A stretch of DNA of 64,000 nucleotides. Origin: Polyodon spathula. Lineage: Eukaryota > Chordata > Actinopteri > Acipenseriformes > Polyodontidae. Below are positions 35,756 to 59,400 of the stretch, in pieces; the stretch's first letter is position 1, and the number at the start of each line of letters is the position of its first letter. The notes under the pieces were generated by a model, which searched no databases, was not told where the DNA came from, and saw only the letters and a program-made list of their open reading frames with translations. The translations under genes were made by a program, and so were the position numbers. The stretch is from positions 49,360,634 through 49,424,633 of the forward strand of contig NC_054541.1 in assembly GCF_017654505.1 (NCBI RefSeq), given 5' to 3'.

Positions 35756-38188
35756 ACACTATGTAACACAATTTTTGTTCCTGGGTAGTAAGTGTTATTT
35801 CCTAATTGCTTATGCCTCAAAAGTATAGAAAATGGCTATTATAACCCACAAACTTTGCTTTTGTGACCAGGACAGTAATATTTTGAAATTTACCTATTCC
35901 CAATGAGAAAACAGGCGAATTTGTGTCTTTTCGTTCACGTAAAGTCAGAAAAAAACAACATATGAATCCAAATTAACATGTACTTATACTAAAGTAATAC
36001 AAAAATGACTACAAAAGATTTAGAAGTGAGTAGTTTTTCGAGATTTACGATTATACTGTAAATCACTTTCACGAATCAGCCCCCAAATGTAGTCTCCCAT
36101 CATGTTCTCGTTATACTGTCCTTGGTAGCGGCGTTCAAAGTCCAGTATATCCTAGTGGAAGCGCTCGCCTTGCTCCTCCGAGTACGATCCCATGTTCTCC
36201 TTGAATTTATCAAGATGAGCATCAAGGATATGGACTTTGAGGGACATCCTACAGCCCATTGTGCCGTAGTTCTTCACTAGAGTCTCAACCAGCTCCACAT
36301 AGTTTTCGGCCTTGTGATTGCCACAGGAAGCCCCGAACCACTGCGACAAAGCTGTTCCAAGCCGCTTTCTCCTTACTAGTGAGTTTCTTAGGGAATTCAT
36401 TGCACTCCAGGATCTTCTTTATCTGTGGTCTGACGAAGACACCGGCTTTGACCTTTGCCTCAGACAGCTTAGGGAAGAAGTCAGGAAGGTACTTGAAGGC
36501 TGCCGACTCCTTATCTAGAGCTCTGGCAAATTGTTTCATAAGGCCCAATTTGATGTGCAGTGGAGGCATCAGCACCTTCCGGGGGTCCACCAGTGGCTCC
36601 CACTTGACTTTGTTCCTCCCCACAGAGAACTCGGTCCGCTGTGGCCAGTCCCGCCTGTGGTAGTGCGCCTTGGTGTCCCTGCTGTCCCAAAGGCAAAGAT
36701 AGCAGGGAAACTTGGTAAAACCGCCTTGGAGACCCATCAGGAATGCCACCATTTTGAAGTCTCCTATGACCTCCCAGCCGTACTCATCATACTTCAAGGT
36801 GTCCAGCAAGGTCTTGATGCTGTTGTAATCCTCTTTGAGGTGCACTGAGTGAGCCAGGGGAAGAGACGGGTACTTGTTACCATTATGGAGCAGCACGGCT
36901 TTGAGGCTCCTGGATGAGCTGTCAATGAAGAGGCGCCACTCATTCTGGTTACAGGCGATTCCGATTGCCTCGAACAGACTGGTCACATTGTGGCAGAAGC
37001 AGAGCCCATCTTGACAGGTGAAGAAGCAGGAAAAAGGTTGGTGACGCTTTCTCTGATCTGCGACTTGCACACTTTCATCTAACAAGTTCCATTGCTTGAG
37101 CCTAGACGTCAAAAGCTCAGCATTGGACTTGGTGAGACCAAGATCTCTAATCAAGTCGTTGAGGTCTTTTTGGTTGGGGTAGTATGGGTTTCTCTCCTCA
37201 GCTCCACCTCTGAAATTGTCATCTGGATCTACAACATCTTCCTCGCTCTCTGACTTGCTGCTCTCTTCTAAAGACGGCTGCTCTCTCTCCGGAGGAGTGG
37301 GTACGGGGAGCTCATGGCAGTGTGGCACCGGGGCGATGGATGAAGGAAGGTCCGGATACGTGATAGCAGGTGCATTCTTGCCAGTCCGACGTTTGGAAGG
37401 GTCCACCATGCAGAAGTAGCAGTTGCTTGAGTGGTCAGTGGGTTCCCCCAAAATTCTTGGGATAGCGAACTTCATGGCTCTCTTTTCCCCTCTGTACCAT
37501 CCTACAAAAATACATTTATTTCACCCATGACTAATGTGTAAGAGATTCTCGCAACATTTTTCATATATGATATATTTTTTCAATAACATTGAAAATTGTA
37601 AAACATTTTAAAATTAAAAATTTTAACAAATTTTATAACATAAAATTCCGAGAACAATTGTCCATCTTACCTTCCAGAGTATTTTTTGCAGTGCTTGCAG
37701 GTGAAATGAGGTGCCCAGGGTTTGTCTTGATCCCCGACAGGCATGCCGAAATATGTCTGGTAGGCCTCACACATCTTAGCAGATGCTTCCACGGAGTACT
37801 TTCTCGCTCTTGTCTTGATAAATTGGCCGCAGACATAGCAAAATGCGTCTGCCGGATGCTTGCAGCCTCTTGATGCCATCTCAGAAAAATGCAGATATGT
37901 ATCCACTTAGGCAGCTGGAACTAAACTGAACTGGTGGGCTTAAGGCCCCTGTATTTATACTACTATTTATATTACTGGAAAGTTCTAGAAGTTACTCCAA
38001 GTTTACTCAGCACTGAATCTATCTGGAATGTTCTGGAAAATAGGTAAATTTCAAAATATCACTGTCCTGGTCACAAAAGCAAAGTTTGTGGGGAATAATA
38101 GCCATTTTCTATACTTTTGAGGCATAAGCAATTAGGAAATAACACTTACTACCCGGGAACAAAAAAAAAAAAAATTGTTACATGGTGT
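35756..38188 (-). mobile_element. Decayed DNA transposon with terminal inverted repeats of about 150 bp
   Basis: The left end (35756-35906) and the reverse complement of the right end (38038-38188) match almost base for base, for example ctgggtagtaagtgttattt against cccgggtagtaagtgttattt. The ends are acac(t/c)atgtaac. Inside, on the minus strand, are a first exon (37879-37671, with CYVCG and HFTCKHCKK cysteine pairs) and a long second exon (37501 to about 36070). The donor is aag/gtaagatg and the acceptor tttgtag. Three lesions are visible: exon 1 and exon 2 frames do not join, the long frame shifts near 36350, and an in-frame TAG lies at 36154-36152. I could not name the superfamily. It is presumably immobile. 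Confidence 0.85.
36285..37475 (-). pseudogene. Transposon-encoded protein, main exon, frameshifted
   Basis: A 396-codon open frame with the motifs SNCYFCMVDPSKRRTGKNAP and then YPDLPSSIAPVPHC near its start. The frame is lost near 36350, where the open reading moves to another frame containing KAENYVELVETLVKNYG (ORF 36152-36400), and then hits TAG. Beyond the stop the sequence still codes NENMMGDYIWG before a TAA near 36060. I recall similar proteins as multi-copy and uncharacterised in animal genomes, so a transposase or accessory role is inference. It lies inside the inverted-repeat element at 35756-38188. Confidence 0.7.
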
Positions 38189-38519
38189 ACTTTGTGCCAA
38201 AGAAACCTTTGCATGACTCAAATATGTTTTTAGTTTTTGAAATAAAATGGTTCAAATCCCATTTTATTGGTCATTTCTCCTTTCAAACTTGTCTTGACAA
38301 CTTCAGTATATTTTGGTGGCCTTTTCACTTGCGCAAAATGTTGTTTTGACATGAGTACAAAAACCTTGCAATGGCATACTTTGCTACCACTTTACAACAC
38401 CACATCCACCCTAGATAAGCAGCTAAGGGACACGTCTATCAAAATAACAGAGCTGTTGCTTTCTGTACGAGGGTGGTACGTCATGTAAAATTCCTACACC
38501 GGTCCCCCGCACTATAAGC

Positions 38520-38592
38520 ACCGTTTCCCAGTTGGCACTGCCCTGTGTGTGTCACAGATGACTCGTTTTATTGTGATAACCCAGTCTTGTGT
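38520..38592. other. Fragment resembling golt1b intron 1
   Basis: caccgtttcccagttggcac then tgccctgtgtgtgtcacag and cgttttattg match, with scattered differences, golt1b intron 1 at 57232-57302 (cactgtttcccagttcgcat then tgccctttctgtttcacag). It is either a relic of the tandem duplication or an unrecognised dispersed repeat. Confidence 0.55.
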
Positions 38593-38849
38593 CCAAAAGT
38601 GTGTTTTAGAGTTGGTTTGAACACATACCCTCCCCATCTCGGGTCATTTTTGTTTCTTAACAAGAGAGTCCATCATTAAATGACCATTTGATTTTATTAT
38701 GCATCATACAAGCAGCCAGTCAGAGCCGTGACAGGTACAGTACCGTGATGCATTTCATACTGTGACATTAGTGTACCATTACACCCCTGGTGGTGACCTC
38801 CAGAATTCCCACACTAGTCTCAATGCACTGTATAAGGAGCGTTGTGTAA

Positions 38850-38891
38850 GTCAGAGCCATCTCCATTCACGCAGCTGACACCATGATAATG
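38850..38891. other. Fragment resembling pyroxd1 intron 4
   Basis: tgtgtaagtcagagccatct then ccattcacgcagctgacac matches 11926-11963 of pyroxd1 intron 4 with few differences. It sits directly left of the copy 2 version of the pyroxd1 3' UTR (from about 38892). This order is the one expected if the duplicated block once included more of pyroxd1. Confidence 0.55.
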
Positions 38892-40009
38892 TGTGATGAC
38901 TGAAGTGTAAGCAAGGGGAATGCAAAGCATAAAAAAAGCCAAGGACAACACGGTTACTATAATTTTTTTTTTTTTTTTTATTTCAAAATGTATGGCAGTG
39001 TACAAGTTGTTTAATAAAAGCCTACACATCTTTGCAGGTTCAATAGTGATTGCAGAGCTAATTAAAAAAATCTTTTCAAAAGCATGTGAATTATATAAAA
39101 TAAAAAGTGCTTACAGCACCTTCTGCATAAATGAGCTGTTATGCTTACAAAATACATTGGCTAAAAGCAATGGACACACTTAGTATCATCATACTAAAAC
39201 ATGCTTTACTGTCTTAACATTACCAAACGCTCATTATGGTGTGGCTAGAGCAGTTGATTACACATTTTAACAAAAGCCAAGGTAAATCAAAACCTTGTTA
39301 GTAGAAATCAGAAAGTGAAAATATTACAATTGGATACCTGAGGCAGAAAACACTGAATGCATTTCTAATTACAGTACACATTCATCTCTGGAGGCTAATT
39401 AAACACAAAGTCAGTATTTTTTTTTATCAAATAAGTGTACAGTTTTGTTTTAAAGCAGGGAGGCAGACTCTGGACTAAGTTTTTAACATTGGCCTAATTA
39501 GGAAACACCACATACTGCACCTCCTGTACAGGTCCTTTATAATTAAGGCTCACGGGACAACAAGAATGACACAAACTGCTTTGCAATGGGAGTCTTAAAT
39601 TAGTCTGTGCTAAGTGCCAATCAACAGGGTACTCAAATACAAGTATACTTTGCAGACTACAGTAAGTGTCAATTAACCGTGTATACTGTAACAGATACAC
39701 TAAGATTTATAATTTTTATTTATAATTGTGAAAATCCCAAATTCTGCTTACCAGTCGATTTGTACAGCTTTGTATTTCAGGTATTGTGCGGAATACCCAT
39801 CTTGGAATACCGGCAGTATTAACCTATTATATTCCAAAGCCACAGAAAGAAGTGCTTAGCAGTTGAGCAAGACGGCTGAGGAATGCTTTTGTAGATCTTA
39901 ATAATAATTACAATTGTTTTTTGAATTGCTAAAATGAAACCCTAAAGAGCAAACACACACAGAGATCAAGGCCTGAAAATGTTGACTAAACTATTTGGTA
40001 ACCTTTCTG

Positions 40010-40677
40010 TCACTTCCTAATGAAGTATTTTTGTTGCATACTGGCCCGTCTCCAAAGACTCCTAACAGTCCTGATTAACGAAGGCCCACGATTGAGTCTC
40101 ATATTTCTGAGGGGGCCTTTATCCTTGTAATCAGAGTCTTGCAGGTTTTCCTTGGAAATATAATTGATTCTTTGCAGCTGTTTGGAGTAATAACTGTGCA
40201 GGTGACTCAGTTCTTCAACCGCAGCTGCAGAAATAATTAATATTTCAGACGGAGCACTCACCAGATTTGCTTTGTGTTGGCACTTGTGTTCCTCTGCAGG
40301 AGCTTGAGCGGGGTCCTGCCTGTTGTTTCTCTTCTTCTCTTTGGGTGTGTTTTCCTTCTGCTTCGCTCTAACTGGTGAAGCCCCAGCTGGGCATGCTGAA
40401 GGACTTTCCGCGTGGCTTTCTTTCTCTTTATCTATTTGCACGTCAACCTCTATGGCTGCATTAACAGGTCGATCGCAGAGTTCCGTTTCGTTATCACTGA
40501 TTTGCGGTGCCTCTTCTGAAACCTGGGTTTCTAAGGGGCTTGGGTTACACTGTGCAGCCTTGTCACGCTGCAGGTTTCTTGTTTTCTTCGTTGATTTTCT
40601 CTTTGTACAGAGGGGTTGTCCCCAATAGGCAATGTAGGAGAGCTCTCAGCCTCAGATATCGGTGGCAATACATCATC
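40010..40677 (-). other. Downstream ORF region of recql copy 2 (unassigned)
   Basis: Counterpart of 17615-18284. The second part is open for at least 143 codons (MQIDKEKESHAESPSAC near its start, FIRK-stop at 40010) and contains a donor-like ctg/gtgagt after KCQHKANL. The first part, after the acceptor at 40678, is thrown out of frame by a missing base relative to copy 1 near 40611. It is not recognised; see the copy 1 entry for alternatives. Confidence 0.4.
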
Positions 40678-40968
40678 CTGCAGGAAGATTCAGAAACAGA
40701 ATTAATACTTAAAAAACGAGCAAAAATCATGCACCATCATGCGTAACCCACAATGCACTCTCTAGCGAACACGTTAGTACCCATGTTACAGATTACCCGC
40801 CGTTAGTATGACAGCATGAACTGTAACATGCACAGGAAACATGCTCCATTATTTATTTATTTTTATATTGATGCTTCACTTAATGTGACGAAAGGAAAAG
40901 GGTTTGTTATAAATTGGAAATTATGTAATCGACTGTACTTTTCTTGTTCTCCTGGAAGACTCAATCAA

Positions 40969-52795
<11,827 letters not shown>

Positions 52796-53314
52796 TTCAA
52801 ACACCAATCTGAACTATGAACATTCAGGTCCTCAAATACACTATGGAAAAAACATTTTAAAAAGCACTTAGGTCTTTGTTCATTTTTCAACTGCATATAA
52901 ATATATTACAGGACGTTTAATACAGTGACAAGCAAATGACCTTTTAAGGTAATGTGCCCTCTCCCCTCGTGCTCCAGTCCAGTGCAGAGAAGGAGGCTGT
53001 TAAGTGCAGTCCTGATATACTGTACTGCTGCTGCTTACATTCTCTAAGACTGTCACTATAAAGGAGAGCTACTGGTCTACAGGATTGCTGGAGCAGTGAA
53101 ACCCCAGTTGACAGCTTGGAAGAAGACCCATCCAACTGAAGAACTGAACAGAGTATCCTATCAATGTTCAGTATAACCTCCGTTCCAAACACACTCTTAT
53201 AAACTGACTGCTCAATCAAACACACCACTACAAAGCAGAGACATTCAAAATCACATCTTCACTACACCCATCAAATGTGATCCATGGGTCCCTCTCCACT
53301 CTATGTCTTTACTT

Positions 53315-53670
53315 ATTTATTTTATTTTTTATTTTTATATAGCGCCACTTGCCAATTGGCATCGGAGCACTGTACAAGGCACAAAACACTGAAATCATTT
53401 AACATACAGTACCATATATAAAAACACATTACATCATAACATACAAACACACAGTACAGTACAATGTAAATATATTGCACAAAATTACACACTTTCAAAT
53501 CATGCATTAAATTATTGAAACCATTCCACCTTCTCTAAAGTTACACAAATGTTTTTTGATGAAGCAAAGTTTAATTGCTTTCTAAACTTAAGGCTAGAAG
53601 AGGTTCTAAGTTCCACTGGCACCAAATTCCATAAATTAGCTGCTCTGGCCTGATAGGTATGGCCTCCAAA
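53315..53670. other. Unassigned insertion flanking the 54-bp array
   Basis: Sequence present only in copy 2: the copies match up to about 53310 and diverge after it. It holds tatagcgccacttgccaatt and later ttccataaattagctgctct, which looks like part of a dispersed fish repeat. I cannot name the family. Confidence 0.4.
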
Positions 53671-54440
53671 ATTAACTCAGGAATAGAGGAGGAGAAATAC
53701 AGAGGGAACCATTCAAATGAATTTATTAACTCAGGAATAGAGGAGGAGAAATACAGAGGGAACCATTCAAATGAATTTATTAACTCAGGAATAGAGGAGG
53801 AGAAATACAGAGGGAACCATTCAAATGAATTTATTAACTCAGGAATAGAGGAGGAGAAATACAGAGGGAACCATTCAAATGAATTTATTAACTCTGGAAT
53901 AGAGGAGGGGAAATACAGAGGGAACCATTCAAATGAATTTATTAACTCAGGAATAGAGGAGGAGAAATACAGAGGGAACCATTCAAATGAATTTATTAAC
54001 TCAGGAATAGAGGAGGAGAAATACAGAGGGAACCATTCAAATGAATTTATTAACTCTGGAATAGAGGAGGAGAAATACAGAGGGAACCATTCAAATGAAT
54101 TTATTAACTCAGGAATAGAGGAGGAGAAATACAGAGGGAACCATTCGAATGAATTTATTAACTCAGGAATAGAGGAGGGGAAATACAGAGGGAACCATTC
54201 GAATGAATTTATTAACTCAGGAATAGAGGAGGAGAAATACAGAGGGAACCATTCAAATGAATTTATTAACTCAGGAATAGAGGAGGAGAAATACAGAGGG
54301 AACCATTCAAATGAATTTATTAACTCAGGAATAGAGGAGGGGAAATACAGAGGGAACCATTCAAATGAATTTATTAACTCAGGAATAGAGGAGAGGAAAT
54401 ACAGAGGGAACCATTTGAATGAATTAATTAACTCAGGAAT
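53671..54440. repeat. 54-bp minisatellite with one long open frame
   Basis: Fourteen full copies of a 54-bp unit (containing attaactcaggaatagagga and gggaaccattcaaatgaattt) plus a partial one. Because 54 is a multiple of three, a 294-codon frame stays open and repeats an 18-residue unit (INSGIEEEKYRGNHSNEF). Units differ at single sites (tct/tca, gag/ggg, caaat/cgaat). It lies in the 5' intron of recql copy 2, on the opposite strand. I treat it as a repeat, not a gene. Confidence 0.93.
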
Positions 54441-54553
54441 TTGGGGGGGGGGGCTTTGGGTTCATAACAAACCATTAAGTCAGAAGGTCTCCAGTATCAA
54501 TCATATTAGGGGTGTGGAAAGGTCAATTCAAACAGTGGTGTAGTGCTACATGT

Positions 54554-54555
<2 letters not shown>

Positions 54556-54585
<30 letters not shown>
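54556..54585. repeat. Poly(C) tract
   Basis: A run of about 28 C residues following tacatgta, 100 bp after the 54-bp array. Confidence 0.9.
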
Positions 54586-55386
54586 CCTCCTCAACCCTAC
54601 CACTCCGCCTGCAGTTCAGTACCAATTTATTACAAATTCAGACAGGTATCAGGTATCGAGGTATTATTGTAAAGCAATTAGACTTACAGCTATTTATATT
54701 AAAGATAAACACACATATACTGTACATATTGTCACAACTAGTTTCATACACATATAGACACATGATTAAACGCTGTCATTAGTATTATCAAACCTATGCG
54801 TAACACTACTCCCTCTTCTGGTATATTGAATGGCTTGTCTCACTGTCATATTGCATCCGCTTATAAAAGTGAATGACACTGAGGTTTTGAAACAGAAGTG
54901 CATCCGTTTGCAAAAAAGTATAAGGTCACAGGTACACTTTATTTGCTTGCTGTGATTGAGATGCATCTTTTAAATAAATGAACTGGTCCAATTACTACAG
55001 CGTTAACACTGGTTCCCTTCACATCTCTACATTATCCCCACTGCTTTTCCAGACCACGCACGCTACATTCAAGCTGGTCTTATTATTTCTCAAAGGCTTC
55101 TTACGGCTATTGTATTCTTTGCTTATTTGTATGGGTTATACACATGTATATCTCCATATATTAACGAGAGCAAAACAGTTCAATATTCTACACGTGAAGT
55201 ACGGAAGCGGTGCTCTACCTGCCCGAGAGAGGTGGGGGAGCGGACTCCCCCGCGACCCCCAGCAATACAACCTTAAATATGAAGTATTAAAATCAACACA
55301 ATCAAGATGATCTGCTTCCCGCCTCCATGATAAATAGGGGATTTCTGACCGGTCGTACAGTAGAGGGGGAGAAGGGGTGGGGCGCG

Positions 55387-55555
55387 ATCACACTTGACAG
55401 TTCGGGGGGTTTCCACAGCAGCAGCCTGGCCTGCTTGTTGTATTTTGCACATTCAGAATAGCACCACGGCAAGTACTGCGGGAAAGCACCTAATGAATTA
55501 AGAGTTGGAGAGGCGAACTTTCACTTTCAAGTTGACAAAGAGAAGAAGTTGCGAT
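55387..55555. other. Block shared with recql copy 1 5' intron
   Basis: cgatcacacttgacagttcg and the next 150 bases match 29663-29820 almost exactly, while the sequence on both sides differs. It therefore marks the duplicated 5' part of the recql unit. Confidence 0.85.
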
Positions 55556-55929
55556 ATAATTTATCGGACTAGCTAATTAACCATAAACTTGCAATATCTC
55601 AGGTCCCTTCAGTTGAGAAGTAGGAAGAAAAGGGTTTTGAGGTCTTGAAAGTTTGGGATTAAGTATTGTTCTGTTAGTCCAATAACGGGATCTCATCTTC
55701 TCTTTTTCTACGATGAGCTTACCACTTCCTGTCAACGACTTGCAAGTTTAAAATAGCAGATATTTAATTTCACAAAGTCGTGTATTAATTACTGTGCCTA
55801 TTAACTCGTAAATCACACGAAGTGCTAGATGGGCCGAGATTTCTTAAAATACAAAAGTCCGAGCACTCGCGCCTTATCCAACTACAATCCAAACAGTAAT
55901 AATAATAATATTAACAATAATAATTTAAA

Positions 55930-56290
55930 AAAAGCAAAGCACACATGACTGCTAGCACTGGTGACTTAGCATGCCCTCTCGGCAACACAGTTTGAAAGGT
56001 GAAATGCTGCAAGCGTGCAGAAGCCCCGCAGCTGCGGATCCACTCACCTCTCCTCCGCCTCGCGCTTTCCCTTTGCACCTCGTCAAAAACCCTTCGAGCC
56101 TGCAAGCGTAACCACAGGCGCCAGCCAATCAGAGGGCTACCGGGCTCTCATTGGCTCAATTCCGGCGTCAAGGAGAGCCTGAAACTGGCGTCATTTTGGA
56201 TCTTAGCAGGGGCGCGGTCCTCTTTGTAAAGGATTGAGCCAGTCAGTCCAACATGGCGAACACAGGGAGGCAGTTTCTTCACATTTTTTA
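55930..56290. promoter_or_regulatory. Bidirectional promoter, recql copy 2 (-) and golt1b (+)
   Basis: A GC- and CpG-rich block between head-to-head genes. It has two CCAAT boxes in opposite orientation (56125-56129 and the reverse form at 56150-56154). On the minus strand a strong donor GAG/gtgagt (56048/56047) probably ends a non-coding first recql exon. On the plus strand caacatggcg (56249-56258) matches a YY1-type initiator element at the expected golt1b start. The head-to-head arrangement agrees with what I recall of human RECQL and GOLT1B. Confidence 0.65.
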
Positions 56291-56419
56291 GTCTGTAAAC
56301 CTACCACGGCTTGAGTTCCCTGCCGGACCAATGTGTGCCCCGCTTCCTCCGGGGTGGCGTGGTTCCGGAAGACGTGGCGGCTGCTGTGCAGCGGGCAGTG
56401 AATGCTGTTAGTCTGCTGA
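56253..56419 (+). other. Candidate upstream ORFs in golt1b 5' leader
   Basis: If transcription starts near 56250, the leader contains short ATG frames ending before the main start: 56253-56291 (12 codons), 56331-56411 (26 codons) and 56402-56419 (5 codons). Whether they are in the mRNA depends on the true start site. Confidence 0.35.
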
Positions 56420-56481
56420 ATTGCCTGTCTGTTGGTTCGGACTGCCGTGTCGGCGTGGCTTTCGATCGAACTACTGCAAAC

Positions 56482-59400
56482 ATGATCTCCTTGTCGGATT
56501 CACAGAGTAAGGCACTTGCAGTTTAGTCAGCTCTGGTGGTACTGGGCAGTGTTAACTGGGAATTAGAAACGGGAGTGGTCGTGTGCTGTCTGTTTTTGAG
56601 TGATGAATGAAAGGACCGGCTTGGAGGCCTAGTTTATGTTGGTGCTGTAAGAAATAAAATTCACAGATTATTTACTTTCCTGAGAAGATAGCACACATGT
56701 GATCCTGTTCATTTGATTCTGGAACGCACAGAGAGGCGGTGCGAATATAGAACAGACTCGGTATGACAGAAGAGTAGTTCTGTGTAAATTGAAAGACACG
56801 ACCTGGGCAGCCAGTGTGCATGATGTTACACGAGCGATCGCAAGTTGCCACTCTCTCTCGGTGGAACTATAGTGTAGCGGAACTGCGAATGAAAAGGGGT
56901 GTTACCGGTACCCCTTTGTTGTGTATTTAAATCACGCACTTGTATCATGTTTTTGTATGTTTTTATAGCGGAAACTGTTTGCCAGCGCCCCCAGTAATGG
57001 GAGCTGAAACACTATTAGGAGAGATGTGTTCTGTAATAATAAGAGGCTGGATTTCTAAACTGCTGGATGTTTGTCAAGCTTCTAACTGCTGCTGGTTTAA
57101 AACAAACTTCAGAGCGACCATTCTAAAATGTTACTCAAGTCTGCTGTGCATGATCCGATTCTGATCAAATGTCTTTAGCATTGTAGTATTTACAGCATTG
57201 AACATATGGAATACACCACGTTTGCTGAAGCACTGTTTCCCAGTTCGCATTGCCCTTTCTGTTTCACAGCTGAGTCGGTTTTATTGCAGTAACCACGGCT
57301 AGTTCAGTCTGATTCGTTAATTACAACAATGTAGCCTATACGACAGCAGTGCTTCAAACCAGTTCAATATTTAGTTGGACCAAATAAACCTCCAGCCAAG
57401 TCCACACGTACTTTATTGTTAATTTGTAAACCTGAAGAGAAATGCACTGGCCCTTGATACCCGGATTTACAAATTGAATCCACTCAAACCGGTGTCACAG
57501 GGAGCAGAACCACAGATAGGATTCGGTTTACAGCTTAAATGGTTTATTCCGTTTGACAGTTCTCGAATTATTGTAAGGCAAAAATGTTTTTGTCATTCAA
57601 GGCCACCTTTTTATTTATTTTTATTTTTTATTAGAAATTGTACATTGATTTAGGGGAGTTCATTGTTTACTGTATTGTGATGGGAGCTGCTTTAATAGGC
57701 ATACCTTTCCAGGGTAAAATTAATTCCATCCAGTAGTGCATGTTTAGGCAAGGGGACTCATTTGCATTGGATTAACATACATTCAAAGCACAGGATGATA
57801 CAAACCAATAACACACCATGCTTCTAATCCAGGGATAACAAGTCTTTGTTCCAGTCATGTTTTGTTGAATTGAACCCATTAACCCTCCATCCAGAGTGTG
57901 TTGTAGTTTATTATTGCATTTTATTTAACCCACACACACAGAAGTTGTACCTGTTGAGTTTTAATATGTAGCTGTGAAAATAAGCCGCTGATGAGAACAT
58001 ACACAATGTGCACGTCAGATAGTCTCCACACCGTCGCCAGTGCGTATTTTACACTACATTGGTCTTTTCTGTTTTTCCAGAAATCGGAATGGGATTAACA
58101 GGCTTCGGCGTGTTTTTCCTTTTCTTCGGAATGATCCTGTTCTTTGACAAGGCACTTCTAGCTATTGGGAATGTAAGTACTTTTTTGTTTTTGTTTTGGA
58201 ACATTTGCTGATCACACCGAATATATATTGGGGGTTGTCATACTAAAAGGCTTACTTTTCAGGTAAGATATAGACGTTGCTTGCTTTGCAAGTTTTCCCT
58301 GTAGAGCGACTCACTTAGCTGGGTTTTCCCAGGATGCGATTCAGGAGGGATTCCCTGTCATTGGAGGACCCGAGGCACACACTATTTTTCTTTGCTGGGA
58401 TGGAAATGAGACTCCTATTGCATAATAGTTTCACCCATTCCAGGTTTTGCTAGGAGCTTCACTAGCCCCAGTGTATCGGTAACAAGTTCAGGTGTGCCTT
58501 ATTAAACTTGCAGTAAAACCACAAATGGATCAAACTGCTGTGCAATGGGAGTCTTATTCCCATCCCTGCTTTGAGAAATTGGTTGTCACTAATTTTAACG
58601 TCATCCACGATTATGCTGTGTAATGAAACTTGTACTAATAATAAATTAAATCTCCATTTAATGGAGAAGAATAGTATTACTATTTATACTTTTTTTTTTA
58701 ATTCAGTAGGTGTTCTGAGCAGTCCATCTTCATCAAACAATGGGTGAAGTTTGAGGATGATGCCAGTCAAACGAATGTGTGATGTTATTGAAATGTGATC
58801 ACGCAACACAAGTGTGATTGCATCTGTGTCTAGTGATTTACATAAATATGCACTGTGTCTGTTGTGAAACGCAACTGGCCTAACTAATAGCCAGCTGTAA
58901 TTGCATAATATGGGTTGAGAGTCAGTAGGTTTCATGCAGTTTTCCCGCACAGAAAGCGGTTATCAGTGGTGTCCCAGTTTAGAGGCTCGAGACACAGCTT
59001 GCAATGTACAGTTCAATCTGAGAAGTAGAGATTCTCGTAATAAAAAGGAAGCCTCCGCTATTTCAGTGAAGCAGCACAGCAGTAACTCTTTTCAGTTCAC
59101 CCCGCTTCACTGCTTATTGCACAGTCAAACTGATATTCTTTAAGTCTTCCATTGCTAAAGAGTATCTGCTGGAAGTGTTTCTCATAGCGTGTGGCCAGTT
59201 AAAAGCTCACAAAAGCAATAAAGCCTGGTCATCAGGAATTACAAATAAAACACTTGATGTTTGCGTTGTTTCGTCATTCACCAGGGAACCTCGTCTCGTT
59301 GGTAGACATTTGGAGATCCTTTCAGGTCTCTGAATTGGAACAGCCATAACGCATCAAGTTTGGATCCGAGATGATGCTGACGCGGATTTGTATCTGCGTT

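Noticed and set aside
53659..54543. 294-codon open frame as a repetitive protein gene
   Set aside because: It is made wholly of a 54-bp tandem repeat whose length is divisible by three, sits in an insertion antisense to recql, and has no supporting promoter or homology.
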